DNA from: Parabacteroides sp. | GTDB lineage: Bacteria; Bacteroidota; Bacteroidia; Bacteroidales; Tannerellaceae | Direction: 5' to 3' | NCBI GenBank assembly: GCA_028707405.1 | Contig: JAQWBH010000008.1 | Location: forward strand, 1-43,379 | Length of the DNA: 43,379 nt | Shown: positions 9,065 to 17,569 of the stretch, in pieces | How the letters are laid out: the number at the start of each line of letters is the position of its first letter | Position numbering within the stretch: the stretch's first letter is position 1 | The notes under the pieces: model-generated | Told to the model about the DNA's origin: nothing | What the model saw: only the letters and a program-made list of their open reading frames with translations | The model's database searches: none | Position numbers and translations under genes: made by a program

Positions 9065-10093
9065 TCAATCAAATAAATTTGCCTGTTTGCCTCCTACCGG
9101 AGTACGACCTAAATGAGTATATGCTAATTCTGTCACTTCTCTACCTCGGGGTGTCCGCTTCAAAAATCCTTCCTTGATAAGGAACGGCTCATAAACTTCC
9201 TCTACAGTTCCTGGATCTTCGCTTATAGCCGTTGCAATCGTTGTCAACCCTACAGGACCTCCATTAAATTTATCTATCACGGTTGTAAGCAGTTTGTTAT
9301 CCATCTGATCCAAACCGTACCGATCTATATTAAGCGATTCAAGAGCGAAGCAGGTAATGGCCTTATCTATAGTTCCCGAACCTTTCACCTGTGCAAAGTC
9401 GCGCACACGACGAAGCAAGGCATTTGCCACGCGAGGTGTTCCACGACTACGAGAAGCGATCTCACGGGCAGCATTCAATTCACATTTTACCTTCAAAATA
9501 TCAGAACTACGAAGCACGATCTTGGTAAGCGTATCAGTGTCATAATATTCCAGATGCAGATTAATGCCGAAACGAGCACGAAGCGGGCTAGTCAACAAAC
9601 CGCTACGTGTTGTTGCCCCTACTAATGTAAATGGAGACAAATCAATCTGTATGCTTCGGGCGCTTGGCCCTTTATCAATCACAATATCAATGCGATAATC
9701 CTCCATAGCTGAATATAGATATTCCTCAACGATAGGGCTCAACCGGTGTATCTCATCTATAAAAAGCACATCATTCTTCTCCAAAGAAGTAAGTACGCCG
9801 GCTAAATCACCTGGTTTGTCGAGGACAGGTCCTGATGTAACTTTGAATCCCACACCTAACTCATTTGCAATAATATTGGAAAGTGTTGTTTTCCCTAAGC
9901 CTGGAGGTCCATGAAGCAGGACATGATCAAGTGGTTCCTTACGCATACGAGCTGCCATAACAAACACCTTCAAGTTTTCGACGACTTTTTCCTGTCCACT
10001 AAAATCATGGAAAGAAAGCGGACGTAAAGCATTTTCATATTCTTTTTCGTTTTCCGGAATCCGGGCTTCTCGTATGTCAAATTCGTCTTCCAT
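9065..10093 (-). CDS. ruvB: Holliday junction branch-migration ATPase RuvB
   Basis: A 342-residue RuvB, the hexameric motor that works with RuvA and RuvC in recombinational repair. The sequence shows Walker [10 protein letters not shown] (residues 62-70), Walker [11 protein letters not shown], sensor 1 [11 protein letters not shown], the arginine finger region PLRARFG, and a C-terminal winged helix with [10 protein letters not shown] and [13 protein letters not shown]. The ATG at 10093 is chosen over one 21 bases upstream because the TACCTTTG promoter box (10112-10119) would start transcription near 10105, leaving only the downstream ATG in the message. The flippase gene follows with a 7-nt gap. 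Confidence 0.98.
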   Translation of the reverse strand: MEDEFDIREARIPENEKEYENALRPLSFHDFSGQEKVVENLKVFVMAARMRKEPLDHVLLHGPPGLGKTTLSNIIANELGVGFKVTSGPVLDKPGDLAGVLTSLEKNDVLFIDEIHRLSPIVEEYLYSAMEDYRIDIVIDKGPSARSIQIDLSPFTLVGATTRSGLLTSPLRARFGINLHLEYYDTDTLTKIVLRSSDILKVKCELNAAREIASRSRGTPRVANALLRRVRDFAQVKGSGTIDKAITCFALESLNIDRYGLDQMDNKLLTTVIDKFNGGPVGLTTIATAISEDPGTVEEVYEPFLIKEGFLKRTPRGREVTELAYTHLGRTPVGGKQANLFD

Positions 10094-10111
10094 ATCTCTA
10101 CTATTATGCGA

Positions 10112-10119
10112 CAAAGGTA
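10112..10119 (-). promoter_or_regulatory. Bacteroidetes -7 box TACCTTTG for ruvB
   Basis: On the minus strand TACCTTTG matches TAnnTTTG. Predicted start is near 10105, giving a very short leader of about 12 nt to the ATG at 10093. Confidence 0.6.
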
Positions 10120-10172
10120 AGCATTATTTGAGAAGAATAAACATGAGGGTTAACGTAATATAAACTTTTGAT

Positions 10173-10180
10173 TATCTTTG
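10173..10180 (+). promoter_or_regulatory. Bacteroidetes -7 box TATCTTTG for the GH95-like gene
   Basis: TATCTTTG matches TAnnTTTG, and transcription near 10187 leaves about 13 nt before the ATG at 10200. It is divergent from the ruvB promoter, with 53 bp between the two boxes. Confidence 0.6.
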
Positions 10181-10199
10181 TCTCATATTTATCAATAAC

Positions 10200-12515
10200 A
10201 TGGAAGGACTTAATATTCTCAACAAAGCAACTACTCGACGGAATTTATTCATTGCGACACTTCTATTTGCATGTCTCATGAGCTGGAGCAGCAACCACCT
10301 AACAACAACACCAACAAAGAGTGATCTGCATTTTACTAAGCCAGCTGCGATTTGGGATGAAGGCATTCCCCTCGGTAATGCAACCATAGGGGCGTTAGTA
10401 TGGCAAAAAGGCGAAGCATTACGTTTTTCGCTAGACCGTACCGACTTGTGGGACTTGCGTCTTTCCGATAGTCTCAAAGGACAAAATTTTCGCTTTGCCT
10501 GGATACGGGAGCAAGTGGCAAAAGGAAACTATCAGGCTATCCAAAAGAAGTTCGACCTCCCCTACGAAGATCAAGCAGCACCCTCAAAAATTCCTGGAGC
10601 CGCCATCGAATTCACGTTAACTAATGCCGGCAAGGTCAACTCTGTGCATCTGTTTCTCCAAAATGCTTTGTGCGAAGTACACTGGTCCAACGGAACGATT
10701 CTGAAAACTTTCGTACATGCCACAAATCCTATCGGATGGTTTGAGTTCGACAACCTGAAAGGAGATATCAAGCTGATACTTAAAACACCTTCCTATCAAG
10801 GAAACAGTTCTACGGAGAATCATAACTCGGTGGATGGACAAAGTCTGAGTCGCTTGGGATATGAGCAAGGCACCGTGGAAGAAAAACCTGGACAGATATT
10901 CTACCATCAAAAAGGTTGGAACGGATTCTATTATGATGTCAGCGTAAAGTGGATGCAAAAAGGACAACGCCTCTATGGCGTCTGGAGCATCACCTCATCG
11001 CTCAGCAACGATAAGGCAAGCCGCGAGACTTCCGAAGCGATAAAACGTGGCATAGAAAAAGATTATCATACTCATTTTGACTTCTGGAACCATTTCTGGG
11101 CTACTTCATCTGTCACTATACCCGATCCTATATTACAAAAACAATACGACAATGAAATGTATAAGTTTGGTTCTGCCACTCGCGAACACTCCTATCCTAT
11201 TTCACTGCAAGCAGTATGGACCGCCGACAATGGCAACCTACCTCCGTGGAAAGGCGACTATCATCACGATTTGAATACTCAGCTTAGTTATTGGCCTTCA
11301 TACACAGGAAATCATCTGCAGGAGGAATTGGGCTATCTGAATACACTATGGAGCCAACGTAGTGTGTATAAAAAATATACTCGCAATTTCTTTGAGACAG
11401 ACGGAATGAATATACCCGGTGTATGCACACTGACAGGTGAACCTATGGGCGGATGGGTGCAATACTCAATGTCGCAAACGGTCGCAGCTTGGTTATCACA
11501 ACACTTCTATCTTCATTGGAAATACTCGATGGATCGCACCTTTCTAAAGGAACGTGCCTATCCATTCATCAAAGACGTGGCTACCTTTCTGGAGCAGATG
11601 ACGAAAGTGGATAAAAACGGAACACGGACACTCACACTAAGCTCCAGCCCAGAAATATTTGATAATTCAAACAAAGCTTGGTTCAAGACCATCACCAACT
11701 ACGACCTGTCCCTGATACGCTTCGTATTTGGTGCTGCATCGGAACTAGCCAGCGAACTAAAGTTGCCCAACGAAGCGTCTCACTGGAAGAATCTGAAAGC
11801 CCAACTGCCGGAGTTTGATCTGGATGCCGATGGAGCTCTGACATTCACCAAGGGCTTCCCCTACAGCCGGTCGCATCGCCACTTCTCTCATGCCATGTCG
11901 ATTTATCCCTTGAGCCTGATTGACTGGAGTCAAGGTCAAAAGTCACAAGGCATCATCCGCGCCACGTTAAAAAAATTAGACGACATTGGTCCAGATTACT
12001 GGACGGGATATAGCTACAGCTGGTTCGGCATCATGAAAGCCCGTGCTTTCGACGGCGAAGGTGCATCGCAAGCACTCCACACGTTTGCCGAATGCTTCTG
12101 CCTGCCAAACACATTCCATGCCAATGGCGACCAAACCAAGAGCGGCAAATCCAAGTTTACCTATCGTCCCTTTACGCTGGAAGGCAACTTTGCCTTCGCT
12201 GCCGGCATACAAGAGATGTTACTACAGAGCCATACAGGTATCATCCGCCTATTTCCGTCTGTTCCTAAAGAGTGGAAAGATATTTCGTTTCATAAACTTC
12301 GCGCCATGGGAGCCTTCATTGTTTCGGCTGAAATGAAAGCAGGCCAGATTCGGCATGTGACAATTGAACCCGAACAGGGTGGTCTTTTCAAAATAGCGAT
12401 ACCTAAAGATTCAAAAGTAACATCTATTAAAGGCATTGAGGGTAAAGAACTGTTCAATGACAGCATCCTCTCCTTTAATACCATCAAAGGGCAAACGGTA
12501 ACGATTGAGATGTAA
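10200..12515 (+). CDS. Exported GH95-like glycoside hydrolase
   Basis: A 771-residue protein with a signal sequence (RRNLFIATLLFACLMSW after a short polar lead). The N-terminal beta-sandwich begins with IWDEGIPLGNATIGALVW, the GH95 opening motif. The helical barrel has NLPPWKGDYHHDLN at 346-359 followed by SYWP, SSSPE with Glu485 aligning with the proposed acid, and HRHFSH at 559-564. GH95 enzymes are inverting alpha-L-fucosidases or alpha-L-galactosidases. In the Asn-x-Asn pair used by characterised members the first Asn is Asp357 here, while Asn359 is kept, so specificity or mechanism may differ. No SusCD pair or regulator lies nearby, unlike a typical polysaccharide locus. Only 8 bp separate its stop from that of the convergent aminopeptidase gene. 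Confidence 0.85.
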   Translation: MEGLNILNKATTRRNLFIATLLFACLMSWSSNHLTTTPTKSDLHFTKPAAIWDEGIPLGNATIGALVWQKGEALRFSLDRTDLWDLRLSDSLKGQNFRFAWIREQVAKGNYQAIQKKFDLPYEDQAAPSKIPGAAIEFTLTNAGKVNSVHLFLQNALCEVHWSNGTILKTFVHATNPIGWFEFDNLKGDIKLILKTPSYQGNSSTENHNSVDGQSLSRLGYEQGTVEEKPGQIFYHQKGWNGFYYDVSVKWMQKGQRLYGVWSITSSLSNDKASRETSEAIKRGIEKDYHTHFDFWNHFWATSSVTIPDPILQKQYDNEMYKFGSATREHSYPISLQAVWTADNGNLPPWKGDYHHDLNTQLSYWPSYTGNHLQEELGYLNTLWSQRSVYKKYTRNFFETDGMNIPGVCTLTGEPMGGWVQYSMSQTVAAWLSQHFYLHWKYSMDRTFLKERAYPFIKDVATFLEQMTKVDKNGTRTLTLSSSPEIFDNSNKAWFKTITNYDLSLIRFVFGAASELASELKLPNEASHWKNLKAQLPEFDLDADGALTFTKGFPYSRSHRHFSHAMSIYPLSLIDWSQGQKSQGIIRATLKKLDDIGPDYWTGYSYSWFGIMKARAFDGEGASQALHTFAECFCLPNTFHANGDQTKSGKSKFTYRPFTLEGNFAFAAGIQEMLLQSHTGIIRLFPSVPKEWKDISFHKLRAMGAFIVSAEMKAGQIRHVTIEPEQGGLFKIAIPKDSKVTSIKGIEGKELFNDSILSFNTIKGQTVTIEM

Positions 12516-12523
12516 CCTTCTAT

Positions 12524-13699
12524 CTATTGTATGTTCAATTTTTTACGCATTTCATTCGATAGGGCCGCTTTATGAATCATTACATAGATCGTTTTAGCAC
12601 GAACAAAGCTTTCCGACATGTTCAGATATCCACCAAAATTATTACGATCAGTACCCCAGGAGTTTTTCGTAATATAGTACTTCGTGCCATTCTGATCCTT
12701 CACAATCCCTATAACGTGCATCAGATGATCATCGGTAGTCACAAAAGCTTCATAACCCTGCTGACGAATCTCAGGTGTCACCTTTACTTCTGGATAAGGA
12801 TGTTCAAACTTAAAGACTTCATTCATACGTGACTGTTCGTCCATCTTTTCGAAACGAGCACGGTCGGTTTCGGAGAAATTTTCAACCTTTTCTACTTCCG
12901 GATTAATTGCGACGCCATTCTTGAATGAAAAACCCCGTTCGCTCACATCGCCGTCCCAACAAACGGTATAACCATGATTCAGCGCATAATCGACGGCCGA
13001 TATCATTTCATCAAGAGGAATATTGTACATCAGCGAGTGCTCCCAGTTATCGGGCACTTCAACATCAAACTTTTGATAATATGGATGATGTGTAAAACTG
13101 GTCAGTTCTATATAATTATCCATGTTCAGTCCCAATGAAGCGGCAAAGCTTTTAGATGTATACTCTTTACCATGATATTTAAACTTATCTGGGATCTTTC
13201 CCAAATAGGTATCAAACAAATTGTTAACTAATTCGTAATATTGCGGAGTACGCTGTTTTTCCTTAACAGCTACATCGGCTATTGCCTGCATGAATCGTAC
13301 CATCTCGGAATGGTTATGTATTAGCGAAGCATAGTTGATCCCATGATATGCCTCCTCAGGTACGATTCCCACCTGACGGAATGCGTTCATCCAGGTATGA
13401 GAAAGACTTCCTTGACCTATATTTCCATGGCCACCACGCAAATAGTTATCTTGCAACTGATTGATGTATTTCTGGCGGACAATAAACATTTCTGACAAAT
13501 CATACGTACCTTTACCCATACGCAGCAGTTCGGATTCCATAAACGAGGTTGTGGCAAAGCACCAGCATGTACCGGTTGCAGCCTGATTCTTCACCGGTGT
13601 GGCCTCCAGGCGCACAATATCTGTAAACTGATAGCCTTGAGCCAATACAGATAGCGACAACGTCAAGGCACAAGAAATAATCAATGCTTTCATCTTCAT
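12524..13699 (-). CDS. Exported C1B aminopeptidase (aminopeptidase C/bleomycin hydrolase family)
   Basis: A 391-residue papain-fold cysteine peptidase that trims peptides from the N-terminus. The signal peptide is MKMKALIISCALTLSLSVLAQ, so unlike cytosolic PepC it should act in the periplasm. Catalytic elements: oxyanion Gln39 in KNQAATGTCW with Cys45, His in DDHLMHVIGIV, and Asn in TKNSWG. It is shorter than PepC or Blmh (about 450 residues). It follows a C69 dipeptidase on the same strand after 98 bp, so the two may be co-expressed for stepwise peptide degradation. Confidence 0.93.
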   Translation of the reverse strand: MKMKALIISCALTLSLSVLAQGYQFTDIVRLEATPVKNQAATGTCWCFATTSFMESELLRMGKGTYDLSEMFIVRQKYINQLQDNYLRGGHGNIGQGSLSHTWMNAFRQVGIVPEEAYHGINYASLIHNHSEMVRFMQAIADVAVKEKQRTPQYYELVNNLFDTYLGKIPDKFKYHGKEYTSKSFAASLGLNMDNYIELTSFTHHPYYQKFDVEVPDNWEHSLMYNIPLDEMISAVDYALNHGYTVCWDGDVSERGFSFKNGVAINPEVEKVENFSETDRARFEKMDEQSRMNEVFKFEHPYPEVKVTPEIRQQGYEAFVTTDDHLMHVIGIVKDQNGTKYYITKNSWGTDRNNFGGYLNMSESFVRAKTIYVMIHKAALSNEMRKKLNIQ

Positions 13700-13797
13700 A
13701 TCACTTATTTATTCTTAAAAATTCAATTCTAAACTCATCTGTGTCGCTCCTTCTCGAACTGCGTTCTCCATGAAGTCTCAAGTCAGTCCCAGAAAGA

Positions 13798-15408
13798 TCA
13801 AAAACCACGTGCAAACATCTTCCAAAACTCGTCAGCCATTTCCTGCCAGCGGTGCATTTCGGCTCCGACAAAATCGGCCGTATATCCCGTTAAAAAAAAC
13901 CGCGCCTCAGCCTCTCCTTTGCTATTCGACAACGTCTTATAACGATTTTCAACATAAGGGAGCTCGCTCTGTCCCTTCTCTTGAAAATGGTGAATAGCAG
14001 CATTCATCGTATCTTTTGTCAGTCCCCAGCGGACCGTTGCCAGTTTGTTGGCATGTCGGAACGCCCAGATAGCTGCATCTTCACGGTGACTCTTCTGTCC
14101 ACAGATAGCGAAACTGGCCGGGAGCGAAGTTGTTCCCGAAAATATCGGGAAACGCGGGCTCTGAGCCGGATTATCAAATGACATCCATGCAACACCTCCT
14201 ACAGCGTCAGGCAACCAGCTACGCAACTGTATCACATGCGAATATGAACATTGTGGCACCGCCACAAGTCGGTTGCGTGACGTAGTACCCGGTTTTAATG
14301 CATTCAACATTGTTGCCATATCTGTTGTCAGCCATGGGTTAGCTACCGGACTAACGATACTGTCCATCACATTCGTTGCTTCATTTTTCTTAGTCACTTT
14401 CAAGTTTTTAATATTACTCCACGTCGTACCGTCGTAATATTCACCTAATAATGCCATTACATCAGTCACACTTAACGGTTTATCGGGCTTCACGCTAAAG
14501 GGCATTTCTTCTACATCATACGACAAATGCAACGACGGTGCTACCTTGTCAAGCAAAAAATATTCGCGCACACTATAGTTCTTCTTTTCACCGAAATAGT
14601 TGCCACCAGTGTAGGCCTTCCAAAACTTAAATGGCTCCTTACCGTCCCAAAATCCCATCTTCTTGGCAACCGTATAAACATTATTGGAAGCCATATAATA
14701 ATCACTGTCCTTTAAATCAAGCTTTGAAATACGCGACACATTACCGCAAACGGCCACCTCATCGTCCGGCACGCGCACAGCTGCCCAAACAGCGCCTATC
14801 TTGTCAGGTCCTTCACCATATATTTCCAGCTGCCACACCTCATTCGGGTCAGCAAAAGAGAGGCATTCGCCTGAATCACCATATCCATACTTTGCCACAA
14901 GTGTACCGATCAGGCGAATAGCTTCGCGAGCTGTCGTACAACGCTGCAGTACAATCTTCTCAAGTTCCTCAATCATGAACATTCCTTTCTCATTTTCCAA
15001 CTCCTTACGACCTCCGATAGTACTCTCTCCAATGGCCAACTGTCTTTCGTTAAGACAAGGATAACCTGTGTTGAGATACTGATAGGTTGAACGCACTTCG
15101 GGGATAACACCTTTCTGCTCCATCCCTGTTCGATCGTCAACCGATTCGGTATGCAGTTTTCCGGAATACACGGCAAGCGTTGTATCACGCTCATAATGGA
15201 CCCCAGGCACAATCGTCATCCACGTACGATAATTGCCATCGCATGTGTGGCTGGTCATTACAGAACCATCTGTCGAGGCCTTCTTGCCCACCATAATACT
15301 GGTGCAACTTTCGGGAGTGTTTTCTGCCCGAGCATATTCAATTTTCTGAGCGATCAAGGCCTGACAATACACGCTCATTGCCAAAGAGAAAATAAAAAGT
15401 CTATTCAT
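13798..15408 (-). CDS. Exported C69 family dipeptidase
   Basis: A 536-residue Ntn-hydrolase-type dipeptidase. After the signal peptide (cleavage near ALIA, residue 20) comes ENTPESCTSIMVGKKASTDGS. Cys35 is the expected nucleophile, exposed as the new N-terminus by self-processing in this family, and VGKKASTDGS is the family signature. Other conserved parts are RTWMTIVPG, the GGRKE loop and NPWLTTDMATMLN. It probably releases dipeptides or cleaves them in the periplasm. A possible promoter box TATCTTTA (15436-15443) sits 28 bases ahead of the start. The aminopeptidase C gene follows downstream. Confidence 0.93.
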   Translation of the reverse strand: MNRLFIFSLAMSVYCQALIAQKIEYARAENTPESCTSIMVGKKASTDGSVMTSHTCDGNYRTWMTIVPGVHYERDTTLAVYSGKLHTESVDDRTGMEQKGVIPEVRSTYQYLNTGYPCLNERQLAIGESTIGGRKELENEKGMFMIEELEKIVLQRCTTAREAIRLIGTLVAKYGYGDSGECLSFADPNEVWQLEIYGEGPDKIGAVWAAVRVPDDEVAVCGNVSRISKLDLKDSDYYMASNNVYTVAKKMGFWDGKEPFKFWKAYTGGNYFGEKKNYSVREYFLLDKVAPSLHLSYDVEEMPFSVKPDKPLSVTDVMALLGEYYDGTTWSNIKNLKVTKKNEATNVMDSIVSPVANPWLTTDMATMLNALKPGTTSRNRLVAVPQCSYSHVIQLRSWLPDAVGGVAWMSFDNPAQSPRFPIFSGTTSLPASFAICGQKSHREDAAIWAFRHANKLATVRWGLTKDTMNAAIHHFQEKGQSELPYVENRYKTLSNSKGEAEARFFLTGYTADFVGAEMHRWQEMADEFWKMFARGF

Positions 15409-15479
15409 GGACTACAAATTAGTTATTAAAGCGGCTAAAGATACAAACTTCTTGCCAAATAAGACTTTCGTAAGAATAT

Positions 15480-15514
15480 AAAAAGAGCAGGCACATATCT
15501 TATTGTGTCTGCTC
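15480..15514 (-). terminator. Terminator of tRNA-Leu
   Basis: On the minus strand, GAGCAGACACA pairs with TGTGCCTGCTC (one mismatch; arms 15504-15514 and 15485-15495), followed by TTTTTATA. It starts 10 nt past the tRNA 3' end, as expected for a single-gene tRNA unit. Confidence 0.85.
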
Positions 15515-15523
15515 CCGATTGAG

Positions 15524-15605
15524 TGCGGCTGAAGGGACTCGAACCCCCACGCCGTGAGGCATCAGATCCTAAGTCTGACGTGGCTACCAATTACACCACA
15601 ACCGC
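15524..15605 (-). tRNA. tRNA-Leu (anticodon TAG)
   Basis: An 82-nt class II tRNA. The acceptor stem GCGGTTG pairs with CAGCCGC with one G-T wobble, and the discriminator base is A (complement of 15524). The anticodon stem TCAGA/TCTGA encloses the loop CTTAGGA, giving TAG (15569-15571 on the plus strand) for CUA leucine codons. The long variable arm and the T-arm GGTTCGAGTCC support leucine identity. CCA is not encoded. Confidence 0.96.
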
Positions 15606-15623
15606 ATTTTCATAATAACACTG

Positions 15624-15647
15624 CAAAGTAACAAAACTTTTTGTCAA
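15624..15647 (-). promoter_or_regulatory. Promoter of tRNA-Leu
   Basis: On the minus strand TTGACA (15642-15647) and TTACTTTG (15624-15631, one mismatch to TAnnTTTG) are spaced like Bacteroidetes -33 and -7 elements. The predicted start, near 15617, is about 12 nt before the mature tRNA. Confidence 0.5.
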
Positions 15648-15676
15648 TCTGCAACGTTTCGCCTAAGAATTTGTTT

Positions 15677-16702
15677 TCATTGCACTCCAACCGTATCTTG
15701 CGGATTCATTATCCGTGCCATAGCGGCATCAATAATCGTATCTTTTCCCTTTGCAATATCTTCATTTGTAAGCGATACTTTAACATCCGGGTCAATGCCG
15801 AACTCTGTGTGCTGCATGTTCACATCAAGCATCGGACAAGCCGAAAAACGGACGCTCCAACCGATAGGTAGCTCCGAACTGAACGGAAGTCCGCTGCCTC
15901 CACCTGTCCGGTCACCCATAATTGTTACCTGAGGTAGAAGCCGCATTATATTTACAAAGTCGTTCGTTGCACTATAAGAATGACGATTCGTCAACACAAT
16001 CACCGGTTTCAGCCAACGAATACGATCCGAAGGCGAAAGATACAAAGGATTAGGTTCCGTAAAATCATTATGCCCATTTCCTTTTTTATACTGTGAATAG
16101 CCTGTTAATATTTTCTCGGTCAAAAATCGAGAAGCGATACGGTCGGAATAGCTCATAACACCGCCACCATTATCGCGCACATCAAAAATCAATCCTTTAC
16201 AATTCTTGAAGTATGTGAACATGTAATCGAGATTATTATCACCCACTCCATTACTAAAACTGCCATAATAAACATAACCCACACTGTCATTGGCTAGTCG
16301 TGTATATTTCATTCCACCGGCAATTTTATAAGTCGTCCCAATATAATTGTCCTGAAGCTCCGTGTAGAAGTTACGGGGATAATTTTCGTACCAAACCCAG
16401 TAGCGCGACTTATCGAACGAAGAAATCAGGTTAGTATGACCGTCCTTAAGCTCGGCAAGCATTTCAGCCAGTTTATCGAACAATGAATATTGGCTCATCG
16501 TATCCGAAATCTGTACGCTGTAACGTTCGTGCACTTCATTCCAATCCACGTTCTTATATGCAAAAAAACAGTAGTTTTCATCCAGAATCTTCCACAATGC
16601 CTCAAAGTTTTCACGAGGTGAAGAACTGAATTCAGCCCCTTTCTCACAGCTAGAGAAAAGGATACTCAGTAAAATAATACTATATAAGATATATTTATTC
16701 AT
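15677..16702 (-). CDS. S41 family peptidase lipoprotein
   Basis: A 341-residue protein with a lipoprotein signal peptide (lipobox LFSSC, Cys19). It is probably tethered to the outer membrane. The C-terminal processing peptidase core has LIFDVRDNGGG and the nucleophile region NRHSYSATNDF (Ser244 likely), then GDRTGGGSGLP and a late FGIDPDV. The N-terminal helical TRI-like cap (ENFEALWKILDENYCFFAYK) is typical of Bacteroidetes S41 lipoproteins. No complete PDZ domain is obvious, in contrast to the other S41 protein in this window. It is last in the parC operon, 9 nt after the preceding gene. Confidence 0.92.
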   Translation of the reverse strand: MNKYILYSIILLSILFSSCEKGAEFSSSPRENFEALWKILDENYCFFAYKNVDWNEVHERYSVQISDTMSQYSLFDKLAEMLAELKDGHTNLISSFDKSRYWVWYENYPRNFYTELQDNYIGTTYKIAGGMKYTRLANDSVGYVYYGSFSNGVGDNNLDYMFTYFKNCKGLIFDVRDNGGGVMSYSDRIASRFLTEKILTGYSQYKKGNGHNDFTEPNPLYLSPSDRIRWLKPVIVLTNRHSYSATNDFVNIMRLLPQVTIMGDRTGGGSGLPFSSELPIGWSVRFSACPMLDVNMQHTEFGIDPDVKVSLTNEDIAKGKDTIIDAAMARIMNPQDTVGVQ

Positions 16703-16711
16703 AGTCTTCCA

Positions 16712-17566
16712 TTAATAGTAAGCACTTCTATATTTGCTCTTATCCTTCAGATTTTTTCCGCCAAAGGCGATAAACTCTTTAACTATACCAATCATAAAAG
16801 CATTGGAAATCACGTGTGTCTTTATATCGTTCACATTCGTACGATACATACTATTAAGATAACCCATCCGCACCGTAAAGCTACCAACAGGAATATCTAA
16901 AGTAAAATAGTTACGCATTACTTGTTTATTATGAAATGAACTAACACGGATAAGCCCTTCTGTATCGCCTTCGCTGATGAAATAATAAGGTTGTCCTTTA
17001 TTCAGCGAAAACAGGACTCCGGCAAAAGGGACTTCCATCTGATAACGGAATGTCAGAGGCAACTGGGCAACACAAAAATTGTAAATTGCCATACCTGACA
17101 AATTCAAGTCGAAATCAGCTTTTCCTGAAACCGGATTATTGCTATTACGTGTATTATAAAGAAATCCCCCTGATATTCGTGTCGAAAGTCCTGTGAGTAA
17201 CTTCAATCCATCTATAGGCAACTCAGTAAAACGGTAATGATAACCTAAGTCATAATCCACAAATCCAGCATATATATTAGCCGTCTCGGCTCCGTTATGC
17301 GTGGAACCGAACTCCACATTGACCAATTGCTGCCGCGAAATGTGTTCGTCGGCAAGGCAGGTTACTCTCATTCGTTCATTCAGGACACGCATCATCAAGC
17401 CTGTATAATTGATATTGATACCCGGCGACAAATAAGTGTCTTGTAAATTATATCCTCCAATACCAATCATTGTACTTTCATCGGTAGATAAAGGGGCCTC
17501 CCTCTGTGCCGCAAGCGACAATGAGACACCAATTAATCCTCCTATCAGCCAAACTGTTCTCTTCAT
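16712..17566 (-). CDS. Secreted outer-membrane-type protein (possibly DUF3316)
   Basis: A 284-residue protein with a signal peptide (MKRTVWLIGGLIGVSLSLAAQ). The rest alternates polar and hydrophobic residues as in beta-strands: GININYTGLMMRVLNERMRV, ANIYAGFVDYDLGYHYRF and SFTVRMGYLNSMYRT. This suggests an outer-membrane beta-barrel or a barrel-like surface protein. The pattern resembles DUF3316 proteins, but I cannot confirm this. It begins 3 nt after parC and ends 9 nt before the S41 lipoprotein, so all three are co-transcribed. Any functional relation to the topoisomerase is not evident. Confidence 0.8.
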   Translation of the reverse strand: MKRTVWLIGGLIGVSLSLAAQREAPLSTDESTMIGIGGYNLQDTYLSPGININYTGLMMRVLNERMRVTCLADEHISRQQLVNVEFGSTHNGAETANIYAGFVDYDLGYHYRFTELPIDGLKLLTGLSTRISGGFLYNTRNSNNPVSGKADFDLNLSGMAIYNFCVAQLPLTFRYQMEVPFAGVLFSLNKGQPYYFISEGDTEGLIRVSSFHNKQVMRNYFTLDIPVGSFTVRMGYLNSMYRTNVNDIKTHVISNAFMIGIVKEFIAFGGKNLKDKSKYRSAYY

Positions 17567-17569
17567 AAA

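Noticed and set aside
12516-12523. Terminator between the GH95-like and aminopeptidase genes
   Set aside because: Only 8 bp separate the stops and no hairpin with a U-run is visible across the junction.
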